Source: JACCXE01 sp963718605
GTDB taxonomy: Bacteria; Actinomycetota; Acidimicrobiia; Acidimicrobiales; JACCXE01
Assembly: GCA_963718605.1 (NCBI GenBank)
Contig: OY970363.1
Coordinates: forward strand, 1,116,001-1,180,000
Length of the DNA stretch: 64,000 nucleotides
Direction: 5' to 3'
The notes below the pieces were generated by a model. It saw nothing but the letters and a program-made list of their open reading frames with translations. It was not told the DNA's origin and made no database searches. Positions within the stretch are counted from its first letter, which is position 1, and every line of letters starts with the position of its first letter. Shown piece after piece: positions 58,509 to 64,000 of the stretch. Position numbers and translations under genes: made by a program.

Positions 58509-59486
58509 TCAGTACTTGATGGTGGTGGTAGTCGTGGAGGCCGTAGTCGTAGCGCCGGGAACCGTGGACGTCGGCGCCGGAGTGGTACCGGACCGGTAGC
58601 GCTCGATCTTCGGCGGCTTCGGAGTCTTGAGGCCTATCGCGCCCAGGGTCTTCTTGAACGCGGCGGCCCACTTGCCGTTGGCGAACATCTTCTCGAGCTG
58701 CAGGTTGACGAACTCGCGGAAGTCGTCGTCCTTCAGCTTCATGCCGATGCCGTACGGCTCGTCACTGAAGGGAGCTTCGAGCAGCTTGAACGCGCCGCCG
58801 CTGGCCTGCACCAGCCCGGCGAGGATCGTGTTGTCGGTGGTAACCGCTTCGACGCGACCGTCGGTCATCGCTTCGGCGCACTGAGAGTACGTACCGAACA
58901 GTGTCACGTTCGCGGTGGGCGCCTTCGCCTTGAGGTTCTTCTCCGACGTCGAGCCGGTGACGGTGCAGACGTTCTTACCGCCGAGGTCGTTGACCGACTT
59001 GATCGTGGTGTTGTCCTTCTTCACCATGATGTCCTGCTTGGCCACGAAGTACGGGCCGGCAAAGTCGACCACCTGTTTGCGCGCGTCGTTGATCGTGTAC
59101 GTGGCGACGACCATGTCGACGGTTCCGTTCTGGATGAACGGCTCACGGTTCTTCGAGATCGACTCGACGTATTCGATCTTCACCGCGGGGTCGATCGCCG
59201 CGACGATGGCCTTCGCAATCTCGACGTCGAAGCCTTCGACCTCGCCGGTCGTCGGATTCTTCAAGCCGAACCCGGGTTGGTCGAACTTCACGCCGACCTT
59301 GATGGTGCCGGCCTGCTGGATGCGATACATCGTGGTGTCTTTCACGAACACCTGCTGCGTGGTGGTCGTGGTTTCGTCCTTATCGGCGTTGATCTTCTTG
59401 TCGTCGTCGCCGCAGGCACCGGCGAAGGCGGCGACGCCGAGGGTTAGTGCGAGGACGCCGGCAATCCGGCGATTGAACTTACGCAT
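58509..59486 (-). CDS. gluB: Glutamate-binding lipoprotein of the ABC transporter (GluB-like)
   Basis: 325 residues from ATG 59486 with AGGAG upstream. The N-terminus 'GVLALTLGVAAFAGACGDDD' is a lipoprotein signal with the lipobox Cys. An SBP_bac_3 domain follows: 'TIKVGVKFDQPGFGLKNPTT', 'GEVEGFDVEIAKAIVAAI', 'NREPFIQNGTVDMVVATYTI' and 'VVDFAGPYFVAKQDIMVKKD'. The C-terminus has an unusual Thr/Pro-rich tail ('TTPAPTSTVPGATTTASTTT') like that of the other surface proteins here. It captures glutamate or a related amino acid outside the membrane. Confidence 0.93.
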   Translation of the reverse strand: MRKFNRRIAGVLALTLGVAAFAGACGDDDKKINADKDETTTTTQQVFVKDTTMYRIQQAGTIKVGVKFDQPGFGLKNPTTGEVEGFDVEIAKAIVAAIDPAVKIEYVESISKNREPFIQNGTVDMVVATYTINDARKQVVDFAGPYFVAKQDIMVKKDNTTIKSVNDLGGKNVCTVTGSTSEKNLKAKAPTANVTLFGTYSQCAEAMTDGRVEAVTTDNTILAGLVQASGGAFKLLEAPFSDEPYGIGMKLKDDDFREFVNLQLEKMFANGKWAAAFKKTLGAIGLKTPKPPKIERYRSGTTPAPTSTVPGATTTASTTTTTIKY

Positions 59487-59497
59487 GTAGTTCTCTC

Positions 59498-60238
59498 CTA
59501 GTGAACGAGGATCTTGGACAGGAAGTCCTTGGCGCGCGCCGACTTCGGGGCGCTGAAAAAGTCGTTGGGTGGCGCGATTTCGACGATGGCGCCTTCGTCC
59601 ATGAAGACGACCCGCTGTGCCGCCGAGCGCGCAAAACCCATTTCGTGGGTGACCACGAGCATCGTCGTACCCGCTTTCGCGAGTTCAACCATCACGTCGA
59701 GCACTTCCTTGATCATTTCCGGGTCGAGCGCCGACGTCGGTTCGTCGAACAACATGATCTTCGGCTCCATCGCAAGTGCGCGCGCGATGGCGGCGCGCTG
59801 CTGCTGGCCACCCGACAGCTCCGCCGGATACCGCGTGGCCTTGTCCTCAATACCGACGCGTTCGAGCAGCGTCATGGCGTGGTCGCGCGCGTCGCTCTTG
59901 CTCATCTTGCGGACCTTGATCGGGCCCAGCGCGACGTTGTCGAGGATCGACTTGTGCGCGAACAGGTTGAAGGACTGGAACACCATGCCAACGTCGGCGC
60001 GCAGACGCGCCAACGCCCGTCCCTCTTCGGGAAGCGGTTGGCCGTCGATCGTGATCGTGCCGCTGTTGATCGGCTCGAGTCGATTGATGGTGCGGCACAG
60101 CGTGCTCTTGCCCGAACCGGACGGGCCGATCACCACGACCACTTCACCGGCGTCGACGGTGAGGTCGACGTCCCGCAACGCGTGCAGGTCGCCGAAGTAC
60201 TTGTTGACCTTTTCGAGAACAACGAGGGGTTGGGCGAT
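59498..60238 (-). CDS. gluA: Glutamate-type ABC transporter ATPase (GluA-like), non-canonical start
   Basis: 246 residues if read from ATC 60238. All ABC motifs are present: Walker A 'IGPSGSGKSTLCRT', Q-loop 'MVFQSFNLFAH', signature 'LSGGQQQRAAIARALAM', Walker B 'IMLFDEPTSALDPEM' and H-loop 'LVVTHEMGFAR'. The conserved N-terminal strand 'VVLEKVNKYFGDLHALRDVD' lies upstream of the first usable TTG (60178). Between the in-frame TAA and that TTG there is no ATG, GTG or TTG. Initiation at ATC, GTT or CTG, or a sequencing error, is required for a normal protein. The gene begins 11 bases after the sigma-factor stop. Confidence 0.9.
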   Translation of the reverse strand: MAQPLVVLEKVNKYFGDLHALRDVDLTVDAGEVVVVIGPSGSGKSTLCRTINRLEPINSGTITIDGQPLPEEGRALARLRADVGMVFQSFNLFAHKSILDNVALGPIKVRKMSKSDARDHAMTLLERVGIEDKATRYPAELSGGQQQRAAIARALAMEPKIMLFDEPTSALDPEMIKEVLDVMVELAKAGTTMLVVTHEMGFARSAAQRVVFMDEGAIVEIAPPNDFFSAPKSARAKDFLSKILVH

Positions 60239-60248
60239 AACGCGAACC

Positions 60249-61487
60249 CTAGGCCTTTAGCGACGCCCGCTTCCGCTGAAGGTAGGCCCGTTCGCTTTCG
60301 TTGCCCACGCCGGCGAGAGCGACGTCGTATTCGGCCTGGGCCTCGTCGACGCGTCCGAGGCGGTGGAGGAACTCGGCCCGGACGACGTGGAACGGGTGGT
60401 AGCCGTCGAGCTGCTCGGCGACGGGTTCGAGCGCCGCGAGCGCCAGGCCGGGGCCGTGCACTTCGGCCACCGCCACGGCGCGGTTCATGGCGACCACCGG
60501 CGTGGGCGTGAGCGCGAAGAGCTGGTCGTAGTTCGCCAGGATCTGCGTCCAGTCCGTGTCCGCCGCCGACGCCGCCGACGCGTGCACCGCGTTGATCGCG
60601 GCCTGGATCTGGTACGGCCCGGGTTGGTTGCGCCGCAGCAGGGCGCGCACGATCGCGACGCCTTCGGCGATGAGTTCTTGGGACCACAGCGACCGGTCCT
60701 GATCAGGCAGCAAGACGAGGTCGCCGTGCGCGTCGACACGGGCGGCCCGCCGCGACGACGTCAACAACATCAACGCGAGCAGACCGAACACTTCGGGTTC
60801 GTCGGGCATGAGCAGCACGAGCACGCGCGTGAGCCGGATCGCCTCGTCGCACAAGTCAGTGCGTTGCAGTTCGCCCGAACTCGCCGAGTAGCCCTCGTTG
60901 AACACGAGGTACAGCACGGCGAGCACGGCGCGCAGGCGGTCCGGCAAGTCGGCGTCGGCGGGCACCGTGTACGGAATGTTCGCGTCGCGAATCTTGGCCT
61001 TGGCCCGCACGAGGCGTTTGGCCATCGTGTCCTCGCTCACGAGGAACGCGCGCGCGATCTCGGGTGCTTCGAGGCCGCCGAGCAAGCGCAGCGTGAGTGC
61101 GATCTGCGACGCCGGCGCCAGCGCCGGATGGCAGCACGTGAAGATGAGCCGCAGTCGATCGTCGTGCACGGGGCCCACCTCCTTTTCCTCTGTCTCGTCG
61201 CCTTCTGGGTCGGCTTCGACCACCGCGCGTTCCTCGCGTGCCCCGCGGGTGGATTCGCGCCGCAAGTTGTCGAGCGCTTTGCGCTTCGCGGTGGTGACGA
61301 TCCATCCACCGGGGTTCGGTGGGACACCATCGTCAGCCCACTTCTGCGACGCCACGACGAACGCGTCCTGGACCGCCTCTTCCGCGACATCGATGTCACC
61401 GAAGAGGCGGACCAGGGTGGCGACGGCCGCACCGAACTCGTCGCGGAACGTTGCCTCGATCGCGCGTTGCGCCGCGGGCGTGGTCAA
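60249..61487 (-). CDS. ECF42-like RNA polymerase sigma factor with C-terminal helical extension
   Basis: 412 residues from TTG 61487, immediately after the TAA of the DGPF gene. Sigma region 2 is 'FRDEFGAAVATLVRLFGDID' with 'AEEAVQDAFVVASQKW', and region 4 is 'SQIALTLRLLGGLEAPEIAR' with 'AFLVSEDTMAKRLVRAKAKI'. The ~200-residue C-terminal part has 'LYLVFNEGYSASSG' and TPR-like helices ('MNRAVAVAEVHGPGLALAAL', 'YHPFHVVRAEFLHRLGRVDE'), the hallmark of ECF42 sigma factors, which occur with DGPF/YCII proteins. The C-terminal domain replaces an anti-sigma factor in control. It lies between the DGPF gene and the glutamate operon, all on the same strand. Confidence 0.92.
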   Translation of the reverse strand: MTTPAAQRAIEATFRDEFGAAVATLVRLFGDIDVAEEAVQDAFVVASQKWADDGVPPNPGGWIVTTAKRKALDNLRRESTRGAREERAVVEADPEGDETEEKEVGPVHDDRLRLIFTCCHPALAPASQIALTLRLLGGLEAPEIARAFLVSEDTMAKRLVRAKAKIRDANIPYTVPADADLPDRLRAVLAVLYLVFNEGYSASSGELQRTDLCDEAIRLTRVLVLLMPDEPEVFGLLALMLLTSSRRAARVDAHGDLVLLPDQDRSLWSQELIAEGVAIVRALLRRNQPGPYQIQAAINAVHASAASAADTDWTQILANYDQLFALTPTPVVAMNRAVAVAEVHGPGLALAALEPVAEQLDGYHPFHVVRAEFLHRLGRVDEAQAEYDVALAGVGNESERAYLQRKRASLKA

Positions 61488-61874
61488 TTACGCGTCGGGC
61501 TCGTCCTGGAACGGACGCACCTCAACCGGTGCCTGGCAGGCGATCGACCCGCGGGCCGCGATGGCCAGCGCTTCGTCGAGGTCCTTGGCGTTGATGATCC
61601 AGAACCCGCCGAGCTGTTCCTTGGATTCGGCGAACGGACCGTCGGTGACCACGTTGTCACCCTTGGTGTTGTCCACCACGCTGGCCGTGTCGGGCAGGTG
61701 CAGCCCGCCGCCGAACACGAAGTGGCCGCTGGCGGTGATCTCGTCGTTGAACTTCCCGGTCGCCTCGAAGGCGGCGTGCATTTCCTCGGGGGTGGCGTAG
61801 CCGTGGTTGGGCTGGTCGCCCTGGCCGTAGTTGTCGCTGCCGTCGTGCCAAACCGAAAGCATGTACTGGGTCAT
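61488..61874 (-). CDS. YCII-related DGPF-domain protein
   Basis: 128 residues from ATG 61874 with GAGGGAGA upstream; a 17-residue in-frame extension is discarded. The DGPF motif is intact: 'VTDGPFAESKEQLGGFWII', followed by 'AKDLDEALAIAARG'. The YCII fold is a small ferredoxin-like barrel with possible enzymatic activity. DGPF genes are the standard neighbours of ECF42 sigma genes and are often their targets. The stop abuts the sigma TTG with no gap, so translation is coupled. Confidence 0.92.
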   Translation of the reverse strand: MTQYMLSVWHDGSDNYGQGDQPNHGYATPEEMHAAFEATGKFNDEITASGHFVFGGGLHLPDTASVVDNTKGDNVVTDGPFAESKEQLGGFWIINAKDLDEALAIAARGSIACQAPVEVRPFQDEPDA

Positions 61875-62019
61875 CTGAAATCTCCCTCTCGTAGCTGACC
61901 GGCACCGTACCGGCCTGTACTTCATCTACGAACGGCCCTTGCCCCAGAGGACACCCTGCGCGACATTTCTTTCCGCCGCACTTTGCTCTTCCCCGTCCAC
62001 CATCGAAAGCCACCAAATC

Positions 62020-62054
62020 GGGGTGATTTCGCCGTTTCGGCGCCGAATCACCCC
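62020..62054. other. Nested inverted repeat (compound stem-loop)
   Basis: Outer arms GGGGTGATT (62020-62028) and AATCACCCC (62046-62054) are perfect complements. Inside them CGCCG-TTT-CGGCG (62030-62042) makes a second perfect hairpin. It lies in the 214-base gap between the DGPF gene and the DUF559-type gene. It could be an attenuator, an operator, a REP-like element or a terminator for transcription from either side; no T-tract follows. Confidence 0.55.
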
Positions 62055-62088
62055 AGATTCGTGGCGCAGATTTAAGGGGACGGCCGAA

Positions 62089-62929
62089 TTGCGCCGCTTA
62101 TTCACGACGAAAGACTTCCTCGCCCGCGGGCGAACGATCGAGCAACTGCGCTGGGATGTGCGGACGGGCAAGTACACCCGGGTCGTGCACGGGGTTTACG
62201 CGGTCGGCGCCTCCGAGCCCGACGCCCTTACGAGGGCCCGCGCGGGTGCTCGCCGCGGATTCGTACGCACACGGGATAGTCGCGGGGCACCTCTACGGGC
62301 TGGACGCCGCAGACGAGTTCGCACCCATCCACACCCGGCGGCGGGGCCGGCTCGTCGCACCGGCTCTCGCGCGCCTGCACGGCATCGCGTGCACGAACGG
62401 GCTGCAAACCATCGTCGACCTCGCCGCGGTGCTCAATGATCTTCAGTGGGAGCAGGCCCTCGAGTCGGCGTTGTTCAAGAAGCTGTTTACCGTCACCGAT
62501 CTCGAGGCGCTCTGCCTGCGCGGTGTGGCGGGCGTGGCGCGTATTCGTCGGGTGCTCGCGCTTCGTCCGCCCGGCGCCCGGCCGACGGAAAGCATGCTCG
62601 AGACGCTGATGGTGCAACTTGCACGGGTTACCGACGGCGTGCCCGAGCCGGTGCGCCAGGTCGAGGTCTACAACGAGTTCGGCGAGTTCGTCGCCCGCGT
62701 CGATCTGGCCTGGCCTGACCTCGGCGTGTTCATCGAACTCGACGGGCAGCAGCACCGCGGGCAGCCCCTCTATGACGCGAATCGCGAATCACGCGTCGTC
62801 GCCGCGACCGGATGGTTGTGCGCTCGCTTCTCGTGGGATGAGGTCAACTACAACCCGAACACGAGCGGTCGTCGGCTCGCCAAAATCATTGAGCAGGCGC
62901 GGCTGCGGCCGATGAAGGCCGCTGGCTAG
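62089..62929 (+). pseudogene. DUF559-type (PD-(D/E)xK-like) protein with N-terminal AbiEi-like region, frameshifted
   Basis: Start TTG 62089 has AAGGGGA eight bases upstream and reads 'LRRLFTTKDFLARGRTIEQL' then 'KYTRVVHGVYAVGASEPDAL'. Near 62244 (a GGG run) the reading must shift by one base to continue as 'RVLAADSYAHGIVAGHLYGL'. The C-terminus, in the second frame, has the nuclease-like 'ARVDLAWPDLGVFIELDGQQ' and 'HRGQPLYDANRESRV'. The N-terminal part resembles the AbiEi/'type IV TA' antitoxin-like domain often joined to DUF559. Either a real pseudogene or one inserted G in the sequence. The family is actinobacterial, function unknown. Stop CTAG shared with the next gene. Confidence 0.75.
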
Positions 62930-63837
62930 TTCAGAGCGAAGGGGCCGTCGCTGAAGTCGGCGGTGGCGGGGGAAGCGCCGATTACGGTGATCTTGATCTT
63001 GTAGTCGGCCGTGGCGGGGAGCGCGTTGGACGGTACCCAGTTGAGGGTGCCAGCCGCGGGCGACACGCTGCCGTTGATCGTCTGCTTCAGCGTGGCGCCT
63101 TTGTACAGCTGCACGCTGAGGCGGGCGCCAGCCGCGAGGTCGTGGAACGACCACGTGATCGCGTGCGACACCCCGCGGGCCCACACCTGTCCGCCGTTGG
63201 GCGAGTTCACCTTGATGAACGGCGGGGGCAGGGCGACCCGGTACGACACGGTCTTGACCGTCTTGTTTCCGGCGAGGTCGAACGCGGTGACGGTGAAGAG
63301 CTTCGTGCCCACGCTCGACGTGTTGATCGGCGACCCGTCGGCCACTGTGCCGACGCACGTGTTGATGCCGCTGCCGAGCGGGTTGTCGTTGCAGTCGAAG
63401 TGCGCGTTCACAACGTCACCCTTGAGATAGGTCGCGCCGGCGGCGGGCGTGCTGATCGTGATTGTCGGCGCGGTCTTGTCGATGATCGTGTAGCTAACGA
63501 CGGTCTTCGTGATGTTGCCGGCGCCGTCGCTCGCGATCACCTTGAAGTCGTGCACGCCGAGGCTTTGGGTGGGGACGGGCGCACCATCGGAGTACGTACC
63601 AACGCACGCACCGAGACCCGAGCCGCCGCTATCCGCGCACGAGTAGTTCGCGATGAGCGACGAGCCCTGCACGTACGTGCCGCCGTTGGCGGGCGCGGCG
63701 ATCGAGATGGTCGGTGCCGTGTTGTCGGTGACCGCGGGTGGCAGCGGCGGGTCTTCGGCGGCGGCGATGCCGGGCAGCACTCCGATCGTTGTCGCTAAGA
63801 CACCGGCAAAAAGGACGACCCCTCGGAATACCCGCAT
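62926..63837 (-). CDS. Secreted protein: two Ig-like repeats plus Kre9/KNH-like domain
   Basis: 303 residues. Signal peptide 'VVLFAGVLATTIGVLPGIAA'. Two ~85-residue repeats follow: 'APTISIAAPANGGTYVQGSS' and 'APTITISTPAAGATYLKGDV', each with a Cys pair ('YSCADSGGSGLGACVGTYSD', 'FDCNDNPLGSGINTCVGTVA'). The last ~95 residues resemble the Ser/Thr-rich Kre9/KNH domain ('IKVNSPNGGQVWARGVSHAI', 'LSVQLYKGATLKQTI', 'ALPATADYKIKI'). It is extracellular and non-enzymatic by appearance, without a membrane anchor. TACAGT six bases before the ATG indicates a leaderless mRNA. Confidence 0.85.
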   Translation of the reverse strand: MRVFRGVVLFAGVLATTIGVLPGIAAAEDPPLPPAVTDNTAPTISIAAPANGGTYVQGSSLIANYSCADSGGSGLGACVGTYSDGAPVPTQSLGVHDFKVIASDGAGNITKTVVSYTIIDKTAPTITISTPAAGATYLKGDVVNAHFDCNDNPLGSGINTCVGTVADGSPINTSSVGTKLFTVTAFDLAGNKTVKTVSYRVALPPPFIKVNSPNGGQVWARGVSHAITWSFHDLAAGARLSVQLYKGATLKQTINGSVSPAAGTLNWVPSNALPATADYKIKITVIGASPATADFSDGPFALN

Positions 63838-63841
63838 ACCG

Positions 63842-64000
63842 TCACTGTACGAACGAAAACCGCGTGGCGCTTCCTGTGTCGCGGTCGTAGGCGTAGATCT
63901 TCGCCGGACGGACCTCGAACACCCACGCCCCGCCGTGGCCTCCGGGGGACTGGAACGCGGCGTCGGCCACGTCGAAACGCCACTCCTCGGTGTACTTGTC
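63842..64000 (-). CDS. PPOX-class (pyridoxamine 5'-phosphate oxidase-like) protein, C-terminal end
   Basis: The last 52 codons of a minus-strand gene enter from the right edge: 'DKYTEEWRFDVADAAFQSPG' followed by 'AWVFEVRPAKIYAYDRDTGS' and 'ATRFSFVQ', then TGA. This is the end of a split-barrel flavin or F420-binding PPOX protein. The final 'RPAKIYAYDR...TRF' strand is typical of the actinobacterial group. The cofactor cannot be told from this part. Its TGA falls between the promoter box and ATG of the secreted-protein gene downstream, four bases before it. Confidence 0.82.
   Translation of the reverse strand, partial: DKYTEEWRFDVADAAFQSPGGHGGAWVFEVRPAKIYAYDRDTGSATRFSFVQ
63844..63849 (-). promoter_or_regulatory. 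-10 box of a leaderless promoter (secreted Ig/KNH protein)
   Basis: On the minus strand TACAGT is followed by six bases and ATG 63837. The box lies in the last codons of the PPOX gene. Confidence 0.45.

Noticed and set aside
57981..59447. 488-codon plus-strand frame
   Set aside because: Antisense to the glutamate permease and binding-protein genes.
60363..61898. 511-codon plus-strand frame
   Set aside because: Antisense to the ECF sigma and DGPF genes, both of which have clear motifs.

Overview
The window looks like a chromosomal segment of a high-GC actinobacterium, most probably a member or relative of the Acidimicrobiia. This is inference. It rests on a wax-ester/triacylglycerol synthase, a DUF222-type HNH nuclease, a PPOX-family flavoenzyme end, a GluABCD-type glutamate ABC operon, an ECF42-like sigma factor with a DGPF partner, Thr-rich surface proteins, an LAxTG-type anchor and many leaderless promoters of the form TANNNT followed 6-7 bases later by ATG or GTG. 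There are no rRNA or tRNA genes, CRISPR arrays, transposases or integrases. Genes are packed very tightly: no gene-free stretch exceeds about 265 bases, and six convergent gene pairs share a four-base palindromic stop overlap.

Bases 1-21,100 form a defence/accessory island. It starts with the end of an SNF2 helicase. Then comes a cassette of four unrecognised or weakly recognised genes (449-2545), including a possible ADP-ribosyltransferase-like protein and a small winged-helix protein with its own palindrome and leaderless promoter. On the minus strand follows an McrB-McrC-DUF7669 restriction operon (5731-2542), back to back with a VapBC45-like toxin-antitoxin pair (5768-6896). A 13 kb minus-strand operon (19959-6893) encodes a COG1205/DUF1998 helicase with a C-terminal nuclease domain, a DrmD-like SNF2 helicase, an Eco57I/DrmMI-type adenine methylase and an HNH-like protein. 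It resembles DISARM and Druantia but matches neither. A class III nucleotide cyclase of the kind seen in Pycsar defence is divergent from it (20224-21093).

Bases 21,200-38,990 are mixed housekeeping and stress genes: a RibD-type reductase, VOC proteins, a VapBC pair with a TTAGCTAA double operator, an ODP-type metallo-beta-lactamase, a DUF4236-TPR protein, a large secreted PD40/IPT beta-propeller coupled to a DUF4242 protein, two giant AAA/TPR regulators (LuxR type and cyclase type), a DUF3565-DUF1971 fusion, a membrane protein, a DUF222 HNH nuclease and an alternative-oxidase-like diiron protein.

Bases 39,000-55,900 are dominated by cell-surface and lipid functions. Two tandem paralogous secreted zinc metalloproteases (39000-44948) come first. 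A lipid locus follows: alpha/beta hydrolase, WS/DGAT, HAD-PlsC fusion, second PlsC, acyl-CoA synthetase. Next are an ice-binding-like surface protein, a Tat-exported PhoX-like protein, a VOC protein with a histone-H1-like tail and a small secreted protein.

Bases 55,870-64,000 hold a minus-strand run: DGPF protein, ECF42-like sigma factor, glutamate ABC transporter (ATPase, binding protein, two permeases) and a kinase-like phosphotransferase. The ATPase gene has no ATG, GTG or TTG where its N-terminus should start. The window ends with a frameshifted DUF559-type gene, a secreted Ig-like/KNH protein and the C-terminus of a PPOX-family protein.
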